A DNA stretch of 64,000 nt from contig BDSL01000002.1 in assembly GCA_003116995.1 (NCBI GenBank), positions 1 through 64,000 on the forward strand, given 5' to 3'. The notes beneath the pieces are model-generated. The model was not told the origin of the DNA and did no database searches. It worked only from the letters and a program-made list of their open reading frames with translations. Source of the DNA: Yamagishiella unicocca (taxonomy: Eukaryota > Chlorophyta > Chlorophyceae > Chlamydomonadales > Volvocaceae). The first letter of the stretch is position 1; each line of letters starts with the position of its first letter. The position numbers and the translations under genes are program-made. This document shows positions 24,273 to 35,300 of this stretch, one piece after another.

Positions 24273-27200
24273 ATGGAGATCCCACTCCAAGAACGCTGCT
24301 TTCGTGTCTTGCCAGTGCCGAACGTCCTGAGCGCCCTCCTAGTGACAAGCCAATGCACTGTAGCTATGTCAAAAGCGCATACAATCCTTCAAAGGGCAGG
24401 CATACTCAAAGGCGAATTCCAAGGCTTGAGTGCGTGTGGCGCATTCATCTCGCTGAAACGGCAGGATGGCAAGACAATCGTGCGTCGCTTTCACTCCTTT
24501 GGTACGAGGGGACAGGGCTGCGGGCACTGCGGTATCAATCTTCATCAGCTGAACCTATTTTGCTAATGCTGCCTTTGCAGCAAGTACTGCCGGCGGCCAG
24601 ACATCGGTCCGCGTGGAAGATGGCGCCGAGGTGTACGATATGGCGTGCGTGCTAGTCGACGACCCATCCGATGAGGAGCTGACAGAAGCCGCGGTAGAGA
24701 TGGCTGGACGGCTGCTGCGGAATGAAGCGAAACACATAACGTTGGAGGAGGTGCGTCAAGGTGCTTTCGGGCGCCTGCTTCCGACGGCGTTCTGGTCGCT
24801 TGGCCTTCGTGGCGGCGTGTTAAGTCTCTGCAATTATACTCCCATGGGTGCACGGATCATTTGCGCGACATAAGTCCAATGCTTAACCGTCTAGTGGGGA
24901 GGACAGCTGGGCTGGAGGGTCGGGCTTTGCGGGGCAACCCGCTCGGTGACTGTAGGTGACCGCCCTGCAGCAACAGGGGCCACAGCGCCTGTGGCATGAA
25001 GTAGGGTTGCTCAGCCAAAAAATACATGTCAGGCGTACGGCGAGCTTATGCCATTTGCAAACGGGGATCCCTCATCAAGGCAGCTGCACTGCGGCCGGGC
25101 TTATGGCTTCGGTGATGTCTCACGGAAACGCATACATGTGTTGATTCATTGGCAGCGCTTTGCAAGTTTGCATGCGTAGGACGCATATGTCGCCTTAACG
25201 CTTGTTGGTGACTGACCCTGCTCCGGCCTGCTCCCCCCGCTGCTGCTGCTTCTGTTGACCCCCGATGAGCGCCGTAGTTCCGGAGGGTCAGCCGATGCAT
25301 CGTGACGTTGCACAGGTGCGCTGATCTGCTAGGGGGCAGGCAGCAGCGCGGCGATGAAGGCGGCGACGGCGGCGCCGACGGGTCGGACTTCTGTTGGTTT
25401 CGGGGCCCTAACCCCGCGGTAGTTGACGAGGAGCTGTCCCAGGAGCTGCTAGAGGTGATCCAGTCGCCCTTCTGCGAGTCCGAGTGGGAGAAATGGTGCC
25501 AGCATATCGTCCAATGGCCCTGGGATCCGGAGGCGGCGCAGAGGATGGCTGCCCACAGTACGTCCGCCGCGCTTCCGCAACAGCAGCCGCAGCAGCAGCC
25601 TCCGCAACAGCAGCCGCAGCAGCAGCCGCAACGGCAGCCGCAGCAGCAGCAGCAGCCGCAGCAGCAGCAGCCGCAGCAGCAGCAGCCGCAGGAGCGCTAT
25701 CACTGGCAGCAGAGGCATGTGGCACCAGAGGGGCCGGGTTACCACCAAAGTGCCGTTAGGCAGCAGTTTGACCCAGCAACGGGTCCTGAGCAGTACTCTC
25801 TGCGCAAGCATGCGGATGTGGAGCCGGCCGGCGCTGCGGCCACAGCGGCACCGGGCCTCGTCCTGGGGGTGCGCAGCGACAGCGACAGCGGCGACGACCA
25901 GCCCCCTGCCCCGGCCGCCATTGTGGAGGACACGCAGGCGGGTGAGCCCAGCAGGTGGGATGAGGACGCCCCTCCGCGGCAGCAGCCGCAGCCACCTGAA
26001 GGCGATGCTGCGCGCACCTCGCCCGCTGGAGGCTGCCGCTCCTCGCCGCCGCCAGGGATGCATCTGGACGACGAGGAGGGGCTGTCCCCACAGCCCGCAG
26101 CGGCGATAAGCGGGAGGCGGAGGGGCTCCATGTCCATGTCCAGGTCGAGGTCGAGGTCGGGGTCGAGGTCGAGGTCGAGGTCGCAGCAGCAGTCGCGGGG
26201 GCGTTCGCCCAGGCCTCACTCGAATTTGGACTCCCGCGGTGCGGCTGCCGGGAGTGCCGGGCAGGCCAGCCGAAGCCGAAGCCGAAGCCGAAGCCGTAGC
26301 TGCCGCGCGACTACGAGGGAGGGAAATGGCGGCGAGGACCCGTCGGAGGGCGAGCGCCCCTGGTCGGTCGAGGTGTGGTCTATGGCGCTGTACGACTTTC
26401 TTCTGCAGCAGCCGGGCGGGCGTGCCGAGATGAAGCAAATATTTCGGTACGTGCCACAGGGCGGTAGGGTGGCGAAGACGGCGGATGGCCGATGGGGCGT
26501 GCGGCGGGCCTAGCGGCGGTTTGGCTTGATGCCACCAGGGGGCCAGCTGTGGTCACCAGGGCCGTGACTGACCGGCCATCCCACCACATGGGGATGCGGG
26601 GGACGTCATGCACGTCGCAGGGCGCGCAACCCCTGCCTGGTCAGGTTGAACAGCCGTGCAAGGATGCCGTGCGAGGCATACGGCGAGGGCTCGCGAGCTG
26701 TGCCGTGTAGGCCGTATGCTGTATCGCGAGCTGTGTCGCGTAGGCGTTATGCCGCAGGCGGCATTGCAAAGAGGGGGGCGCGCGAACGCATGTGACAGAA
26801 CCTCGTGTGCGCGTTCCGAGCGGCCTAACCAAACCCTGGCCTGGTCCCATCCTCACGCAGCTACCCTGAGCCACCGACCTGCACCTCACTGCCTTGTTTC
26901 CCTCGAACCCCCCTCACCCTTGTTGCTCTGCTGCCCACCCCCCTCACCCTTGTTTCCCTCGAACCCCCCTCACCCTTGTTGCTCTGCTGCCCACCCCCCT
27001 CACCCTTGTTTCCCTCGAACCCCCCTCACCCTTGTTGCTCTGCTGCCTCCAGCGCTGGCCTGCAAGTGCCAACGGCGGAGCTACGGAGAGCTGGCAAGAA
27101 GCCGACTGGGTACCTGTACGGCTTCAGCCACCTCTGGACAATATCTGACAAGAACGCACCTGGAGGTGTCATGTCCCTCATAGCCGTCAAGCCATGCAAG

Positions 27201-28587
27201 CGAGCAGCAGCAGCCGTGGGCCCAGGCATGGATTGGGACGGTGCCAAGCGGAAAGGACAAGAGCCGAAGAAGAATCCCGATCAGGAGCGGAAGCGGAAGC
27301 GGGAGAGGGAGCAGGAGGGGGAGGAGGGGGAGATAACAAAGGAAACGGATCGGGACGGGCGGCGGCAGCAGGAGGAGCGGACTGTGGAGCTCAAGCGGGG
27401 GAGGGAGCGGGAGCGGGGGAACGAGCGCGGGCGGGGCTCGTCAGGCCGCGAGGGAGGTCGCGGGGGCGGCAGGCCGGTGTCCCCGGAGCGGGGCCGGAGC
27501 GAGGAGCGTCGGCCGCAGCGCAGGCGCCACCCGCACCCCCAACACCACCGCAAAGGCCACGACGGGCCCCCCCGGGCGCAGCCCAGCAGGCCGCACGACC
27601 CGCGCAGCTCGCCACCGCCGCTGCAGCGGCAGCAGCAGCAGCAGCAGCGGCCCGGCCTTGATCTGGACGTACGGCAGCGATGCCCCGAGGCCGGAGAGCC
27701 GAGGGGGGCCGGGCAGGAGCAGGAGCGGGCTACCTTGGCGTCCAGGGCGGCCGACTGCTGGCAGCAGGGCCCGGCATCGCCAGGGAGGTCGCGACCTGTG
27801 GCCGCTTCTCTTCCAGATGCGAAGGGGCCGGAGGGGCTGCCCGGACACCGGAGTCAGGCCGCGGCTGGTAGCGGCGATGGCGGCCCGAGTGGCGGCCCGG
27901 GTGGCAAGGCCACTTGTGTCAACGGTGGCGGCCGGACGGCCGAGGAAAAGGCCGGTTTCAGCGATAAAGGCGTCTACGGGGGGGCTGGGTTCGCGTCGGC
28001 GGCTGAGGCCCAGTACGTGCAGCGGCTGTGCGACTTCCTGCGAACGAGGCCCGGCGGCGTGGCGCTAGGCGAACTGTGCAGGTACGGCACCCTGGCGACG
28101 TGTGCGACCACGTGGTTGTGAGATCCAGCTTGGCTCGGTGATTAGGGAGGTGTGATGCGCGGCCACGGTTAGGGCCCATGGTGCCACGCGGTGCGCGGCA
28201 TGATGGGCGCTCGGTGATCTAGCTGTGGCTGGTATGGAAGGGGCAAGATGAATTAAATAACGGCGTTGCGGTGTTACGGTGTTGGGGCCTTGCGACCTCG
28301 CACCCAGGGCCCCCTCCCCCTCAGCGCTCTCCTCCAGCATGCATCTCGAAACGTCTGTCCTAAACGGGTTTCCTCGCATTCACCGCTCCTCCTCGCCACC
28401 CCCTCCGCGCTGCGCCCCATTCTTCGACCCTTGGCGCAGGCTGGGGTACGGCATACCCAAACAGGTCCTGGGCAACATGGGCCCCACCGCCTGGGCCAAG
28501 ACGCACCAGCACCGGTGGAAAATGAACATCGTCGGCCCCCCGTCCCTCACGCTCATTGATGAAGGGCGGGCACCGGGAGGAGGCTAG
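24273..28587 (+). CDS. Unrecognised protein with two winged-helix-like modules and RS/RE-rich linker
   Basis: The function is not recognised. The well-supported part is three exons: about 25316-26446, 27053-28081 and 28440-28587, phase 2 at both joins, stop at 28585. It encodes a polyQ tract (25575-25695), an SR-rich segment (about 26130-26310), and a charged Arg/Glu-rich region in the second exon. There are two related modules. Module 1 has LYDFLLQQPGGR, then FR/AGLQVPTAEL, HLWTISD and MSLI. Module 2 has LCDFLRTRPGGV, then CR/LGYGIPKQVL, HRWKMNI and LTLI. The spacing (a FL-xx-PGG helix, then a W/H-rich half and a final strand) recalls LOTUS/OST-HTH or other winged-helix folds, but the match is weak. 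Two upstream exons (24273-24501, 24581-24750) join in frame and may be the 5' part. A linking exon near 24971-25140 is uncertain, so these could be a separate gene. Confidence 0.5.
25575..25695 (+). repeat. CAG-rich trinucleotide tract encoding polyglutamine
   Basis: Interrupted CAG/CCG repeats encode alternating Gln runs and Pro in the first well-supported exon of the unrecognised gene. The frame encoding Gln is the one continuous with the rest of the exon. Confidence 0.85.
26893..27050 (+). repeat. 56-bp tandem repeat abutting a 3' splice site
   Basis: Nearly three copies of a 56-bp pyrimidine-rich unit start at 26893, 26949 and 27005. The array ends at the AG acceptor of the exon that begins at 27053, so the polypyrimidine tract itself has been amplified. 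Confidence 0.9.
28331..28400 (+). repeat. Dispersed ~80-bp repeat, intron copy
   Basis: Matches the copy at 46923-47003 through CTCCAGCATGCATCTCGAAA and TCCTAAACGG, with a diverged 3' part. It lies in the last intron of the unrecognised gene, in sense, about 40 nt before the acceptor at 28439. Confidence 0.75.
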
Positions 28588-29872
28588 GGCGCGGAGAGTG
28601 GGCTGGGGCCGCGGGAGTGGGACGGGGTGCGGGTGAGGTCCGATCGCTGCGCCGGGATGGGATGGCGCGGCGGGGGAGTGTGTGGAGCGGGTCGTTCCGC
28701 GGATGGAGGGTGTTCGTTGGCCAGGCTGCCCCGGGGTGGATGCACTGGGGAGGGTGCGGGGGGAAGGCGCCGGCGAAGAAGTTGCAGAGCGGGGTGGGCA
28801 TTGTAGCCGTTGCTTTGGAGGGGGGCTGATGCGCAAATGGCGATCCGCACGGATCCCCGGGTGGGGGGGCCCGGGTGGTCGCTCGCGGTTGTCAGCGTCC
28901 CCGGGGCGTTGTGTGTCACTGGGGTCAACGGCGACGAACCTCGGTCTGTTGCTGCTGCCCCGCCATGGGGTGGCAGGGCCATGGCGCGGTGAGAGCGGGT
29001 GCGGTGCTCCTCCAGCACACGGCCATGTGTCTGCTGCCTGGGGACAGTAAGCCACTTCAAGCGGGTGGGCCGCTCTTCAGCTGTCTAGCACGCGGCCTAC
29101 TTTCGATATGCTCCGGGCTGGGCCTACCTGTGTCGGCCGCCGTGCCCTTGCGAGGCCTGCTGCCGGGGGGACACACTCGCGTGCCTGTGCCGCAAAGTGG
29201 GGTGGGAAGACATGAAACATGAGAGCATGAGGGCACACGGGCATCCGGCGGCGGCTGGCAGCGGATGCGATGGCGCTGCTCGGTGACTCGCATGTGTGGG
29301 CTGGTTCCTCCACGGCGGGTGCAAGTTTAGGGCAGCGGGCGCCGTGTTATGTCCTCCGGGTTATTTTTTCCTTGTTATGGTACGTTCTGGAAGCGGCATG
29401 CCTCGTTCTGCCGTTCCTGGCTTGATTATACACCCGCTATCTCCTGGATCCAGGGGAACGTGATGGATCCACTAACTTGTGTTGATGTCGTGTTGCCCCG
29501 ATGTTGCATCGTTGGCAATGTGTGTCATTCTTATGTGACCCTGTTGACCAGTTTTGGTCGACGGGTAACGAACCATGCCCTCACACCCATCAAGCCGTAA
29601 TGGTGGTAGGGTAGGATGAAGAGGAGGTGCGCTTTGGTGGCCTGACGCACAGCAGGCTTGACAGGCAGCGGCCTTGTGGTTTGGCGCCGCCAGGCACCTC
29701 GGTGGCCACAGCAGGGGGGCAATGGCTATATGAGCAGCATCTATGCAGGGACATGGGTGGCTGGAAACAAATGGATGTACCGGTACAGCTTGCGGGTGCA
29801 ACAGCCGTCGTGCCGCGGGTGGCATGCATAGGGTTGAGTCCTCAACGCGACGATGCCGAACCCCACCTGAAA

Positions 29873-29877
29873 TGTAA
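29873..29877 (+). terminator. Candidate TGTAA signal for the 24-28.6 kb gene
   Basis: TGTAA about 1.29 kb after the stop at 28587. Assigned by motif and position only. Confidence 0.3.
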
Positions 29878-32094
29878 CCTGAATGTTGAGCGAAGCTACT
29901 TCACCTGACCTTCCGTGTATCAACGTGTACCCCGCATAATGGTATAATGAACTCTCAAATGATGTGTAGAAACGAGTTAGGGATGTTTGCGCGGTTTGGT
30001 AGAGATGCAACTTACAAAATGAAAGGGGGCGGGTGTGGAGACAACTATGATGTAGGGGACATAGAAGCTCACTGTTCAACAACTCAATTCGAGCTGCCCA
30101 CTGTGGACGAAGCATTTGCCATGAACCACAACCAGAGCGCCTTCCGTTTTATTGGTACATGTGCCACACCCGCCACCGCCCCAAATCTGATTCCACGGGG
30201 TAAAGCCGGTCAACTCTTGAACAGGCCCCTGACCGAGAAGAAGCTACGGTAGACGGTAGACCCAACTGGCGACGCGTTGTCCTGCTGGTTTCCATCAACA
30301 CATCGGCTCCCCAAAGGCACAGCCCGGACAAGCGCCGGAGGGGCAATAACTAGACTGCAAATGCACCAGGAAATATGCCAGTCGACCTTGCACACGTCCT
30401 AAGGAGGCACAACAACTCCCCACCTGACGACTGCTGCAGGCCACAAGACTACGCCGCGCAAGCATGAGATCACATGCCCAACACAACTCCTTGGGAGCGT
30501 TCCTTTCAACCCACACAACTAATTCAGGCCGCGACAGCCTATTGAAAGGACGTCACTGTCCAGTCTCCTTCCACGCGCTATCCCACCCCGCCACTGCGGC
30601 GCCGGGAGGACCACCCCGCGGCGTCCTAGAGCGGCCCCTACGGGCGCCAGTTGCTTGTCGACATCCCTGCGGCCCCCCTCCCCATCACCGGCAACACGGC
30701 ATGGCAGTGAAGTCTCAAAACCGAAATGCAAGGCTCAGACGCCGCAACAAATCCCACGACGGCACTGCACTCGCCAAAAGAAACCCAACTCCTCAACGAT
30801 CCGGCGCTTGCAATTGCCACCACCTATCTAAAACTTGGATGCTCAAGAAGACGAATGTTTGCACGCCGCCCTGAGTGATTCAGGTCCCGACAAGCAGGCG
30901 CAGCGCTAAGGCTCGCCGATCAGTTACCCGTATCTCCCTCTGGCTTGCGGCCTCGCCCCTAGGACCGTGCCCTGACTATGTCGGAAGGACTCGGGGGCAC
31001 GTCCGTCAGGTCCTGACCGGGAGACACAACCACAGCAGACGCAAGCGGTCCCTTGGTATTCTCCCCCGTTCCTATGCACATATAAAAATCTACCGACCGA
31101 TCACCTGAAGACCGTTGCAACCAAGTGTGGGACGTCACGCGTGAAGCTCGGTACAGTCCCAACACATAAGCTACATTCCCCACACAGCCTGTCCATTACG
31201 ACGTCGGTTACGACGGGTCCAAGCGCCACCTCGGACCACCGGTGTAAAGCTAGGATGACTCGGCTTCATTATGCCGTAGGACCGCAGACACCCCGTCGCC
31301 AGGAATAATTAATACCCCTTCCTGAGCACACAGCACAGACGTCCAATATCGCCATCAGCAGCATACAACACTGCTCGATCCAAAATGACATAGCGGCAAG
31401 CAGGTCAAACTCGCAAAATATCCATCTTTGCTAGAGGCCGGCTCCCTAAACAAAACGTGCAAAAAGACGAAGAAACGCAGAGTCGCTGTGCAAGACAACG
31501 TGGACCCCACTTCCGCGGCTGTGCAAAACCTGTCGGTTCGCCGCCTGCCAGCACACGGGGGGCACCTGCGCCATCTTTACGCCTGGCTGCTCTTTGGAAG
31601 CCTCCGGACCGTCGCCAAGCACAGCATGTAGCACGGCGCGAAATGGCACACGTAACCTTCCGTCAACGTTTTGAGGGGTTGGTAATCGGGGACACAGCAC
31701 GAAGTCGGTTTCGAAACCTCGACTCCTGCAAAGGCAGTTCCAGTTCCGCCCCTTCACACAACGCCCCATCCTTACTGCTAATACAAACGCAATCCATTTA
31801 TTGTGCGCCGCTGCCGCGACACACCCACTTTCTCGACGCTGCTGGAAGGCACCCACAAGCCGCAGATAAGTGTTCGCAACACCTTACGCAAACTCAAAAG
31901 CCCAAAACGCCGCATCTCTGCACAAGTCACAGCCCCACCTGCCAACTGAGGATGTTAATATATGTGCATATCTGTACGGCCTTCATCGGATAGCTGACAT
32001 GACAGCTGACCTCAGCATGCTCGTGCACATGACACATCGCGTCATCACCATCTCGGGTACCGGGCCCCGCATAACGTGTGGGGTCCTAAACCGT

Positions 32095-32099
32095 TTACA
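32095..32099 (-). terminator. Candidate KDTA polyadenylation signal (TGTAA)
   Basis: Minus-strand TGTAA about 245 nt past the stop codon at 32344, a typical distance. Assigned by motif and position only. Confidence 0.5.
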
Positions 32100-32343
32100 A
32101 TAATCCCTGGCGCTGATCTCCCTGCGTCCCTTCTGGCCATCCTAACCCCGAACCGCCCTGCACAACGCACGGGGACGCAACCCAACCTCAACATGAAAAG
32201 ATGCGCCAGCCGCAAACGAACTGCAGCTGGCACCGCACCCCATACCGACACGTCACCAACTCCTGCCTGTGATGCATGACAACACCGCCAAATCAACTAG
32301 AGAGGGCGTCCGTCCTTCGGCGCCAATGCAGCCGACGGGCTCC

Positions 32344-35300
32344 TCACATCGCCACCGCATCACCCGAAGTAATGTACTTCTGCAGCGCGGGAGCAATCAC
32401 CATGTCCTCCAGCACGCTCCACACGGTCGTCACCAGGCTCGACGCCAGCTTCGCAGCACCCTGCAGCAAGGCGGCGTGGACAGTGCCGGCAATGATGAAA
32501 GGCCGAGGTACCGGTCGCAAAGAGCACCCTCTCGGCCTGGCATACTCGACAAAATGACTGACAAGCGCCCGGGGGAGCGCCCAGCGAATGAAACCCTGAG
32601 GATCACCGGCTGGTCCCTCTTTCCCAGCGCACGTTCGATTCACCCACCCACCCACCTGAGCAGCTGCCCGGCCGCGCGACCTCCTCTCGACTGGGTCCCT
32701 GAGCAGCGCGCTTAGCGCCGAGGTGAGTTCCTCCTCGTTGGAAACAATCCATACCGCCGGACCGACCCGCGGGTCGCACGTAAGTTGCGCGGCGGGGATC
32801 AGGTACTGACCGGCATACCTGGAAAGGACAGGATGGCATGGGGCGCGCAGGGTGAGAGAAGGACCTGGGCAGATGCACGGCTGAAAATGACATAGGGGCG
32901 AAACGCAGTCAAGAGCACAGCACCGCCTCGAACAGCCATGCAAAAGGTTGAAAAGCCCACAATCGAGGTCAAGCCCGGTGTCACAAACACGCCCTGACGA
33001 AAAGCCAACACTTACCGTGCCGACGGCGCGACATTGGACTGTACGTCGCCCGCGGTTGCTCCGCCGACCGATCCCAGCGGCGAGCTGGTGTTGCCTCCGA
33101 CAACTTCCCGCAAGCGACTCTGGCCCTGGCCCAGTCCGGTGCCGTATCCCTCCATGTGTGATGGTCCCTGTGAACCACCCACCGCTGCAGCAGACCTCGA
33201 CCCTGCCCGGCGACGAGCGCTGTAGCCGCCCGGCGCTGCCTCACGATGGGGACCACCTGTGGAGCCTGCTGGCAACGGCACGTATGGCACTTGCCGCTGG
33301 TGCATCATGGAAGACCCCAGTGCGACCGTAGCGGCGCCGTTCGTGGCCGCGGCCGCCGCCGCCGCCTTAAAGCCAAGGCCAGCAGCCGTGCTGGGATCTG
33401 CGCTCGCTGGGTTGGTCCCGGCAGGTGCATGGCAGGAGCCGCTGCGCTGGGTGCCGTCCACAGCCGGCGGCTTGGGCTCGTGGAGTCGGTCGCTACGGCC
33501 GCCGTCAGCGCCGCGAGGAGCGCTCGAGCCTAGCCCTCCCTGGGGCCCGAACGAGCCGGCCGCCCTGTAGCCGGTCCCCTGGCTGCCAGAGGGATGCCGA
33601 CTGACGGGCCCTGCCACCGCCGCGCGCGGTGACGGCGGCGCCAGCTGGCGGGCAGCATGGTGGTCGGGCGCCGTGTTTGGGCGATAACACTGGGCCGACG
33701 CGAATGGAACCGGCGCGGCGGCGTCAAAGTCGCCGGCGAAGCCGGCGCCTACCCCGTAGCTGCCACCACCGACCGTGGAGCCCACAGCCGTGGGCGTCAC
33801 GACGCGGGTCTCGATGGGCAGGTCGGCCGCCTCGTACTCCGCCGCCTCAAACTGGCTCTCCAGCGTCGCCAGCGCCTCTTGCGCGTCCACCGGCGGCATG
33901 CTGGGCAGCGGGATGGACGGTTGCCCGCAGGGCCCGCTCACCGACGCCATAGCAAGGCGCAGCATGGCATCCGCCGCGGCCGAGTCGTTCAGCGACAGCT
34001 CCGGCGCCGACTTGCGGAACAGCCGGCGTCGCACCGCCTCGGCACTGTCGGGACTGCCCTCCGCCTCCTGCGCAGCGCCCGCCACGGCGCGCACACCGCC
34101 GCTGGGGCCGTGGCGTTGGCTCAGGGCCTCGTCATCGTTTGGCATGGGGAGCGGCCAGCCAGCGGATGAGAAGCAGTGTTCGGGGGCCCGTGAGCCGCCC
34201 TGCGCGACCTCCGGCGCGGCAGTCACTGGCTGAGTCGACGGCGCCCGAAGGCGCGGCAGCGGTGGCAGCGGAGGCAGCTGCGGCAGAGCCGGCATGGCCA
34301 GGGGGTTGCTGTTGAGGCCCGCAACGCGACGGGGAGATGCGGGCACAGCGGAGGCGGGGGAGCGAGACGGACCCTGCCGACCAGGTGACCGTGACGGCAT
34401 GCCGGCAGCGGAGCCGCGACCCGGGCTGGTAGAGGCGTATCCGGCTGTCGGGACTGGAGCCGGTGCTTCCGATTCGCCGGATGGTGACGTCTTATTTGCT
34501 TGCTGCATCAGCGCGGCGTGCAGCAGAGGGCTGGACGACCTCCGAGGCGTCCCCCGACGGCTGCCTGCCCTCGGCGAGCTGACCGCCTCCGGCGACGGCG
34601 CGCCCGCCGCGGCTGCTGGCGCGCGAGGCGACGCCGGCGGTGGAGGCAACCTGGGCTGCGGTGACACGGGCGACGCCACCTGCACCGTCATGCGAGATAA
34701 CACGTCGACCAGCGGGTCCGGCGAGTTGCGCACCGGGATGCTGCTTCCCGCGAACAGCTGCCGCGACACATGGCCCCAGCTGGGAGAGGCCGGGGGTCCC
34801 ACCGACGAGGCCCCAGTGGTGGGCGCGGGGAACAACACCCTCGCCGACCGCGGCGTCGCCAGCGTGTTCACGGTGCCGTTCATGTAGCGGGCCTGCTGGA
34901 GCTGCCAGGACTCCGCGTCGTCCCGGCCGGTCGAAGACAGTGGATCTGCGCCAGCTGCAGCGCTGGTGGCAGCGCCGTCCAGCGCAAAGACGTGCATCTG
35001 CGAGTGTGCCCCCGGCGACTTGCCGACGCGCGGCGACCTGGGCGCCTCCGCCGGTGACGCGCACGCGTCCAGGAAGCAGCAGGTCGAGGAAGACAGCGAC
35101 ACAGGCAGCGGCGGCGGGCCCTCGCGTGACGAGAAGAGCGCCCGCGCGGAGCGCGGGGTAGCGGCGGCGCTGGCGGTGCGGGACTCCACGCGCACCCTGT
35201 CCCACATGTGCTGCTGGTGGCTGCGCTGCGCATGCAGGTCGAGCGCCTGTACCCTGGAGCCCTCCTGGGGGCTCAACAGCTGGGGAACGTCCCGGCGGCC

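Larger units (their letters stand above)
28588..32343. other. Tail-to-tail spacer, no recognisable gene
   Basis: It lies between the 3' ends of the convergent unrecognised gene (plus) and the Kdo transferase gene (minus). Open frames are short and without family motifs. A TGTAA at 29873-29877 could end the plus-strand transcript, and a minus-strand TGTAA at 32095-32099 could end the Kdo transferase transcript. Confidence 0.5.

Noticed and set aside
24874..25300. A confident exon near 24971-25140 for the unrecognised gene
   Set aside because: The frame is open after a good acceptor, but no donor of the right phase and consensus was convincing, so it is only mentioned as possible.
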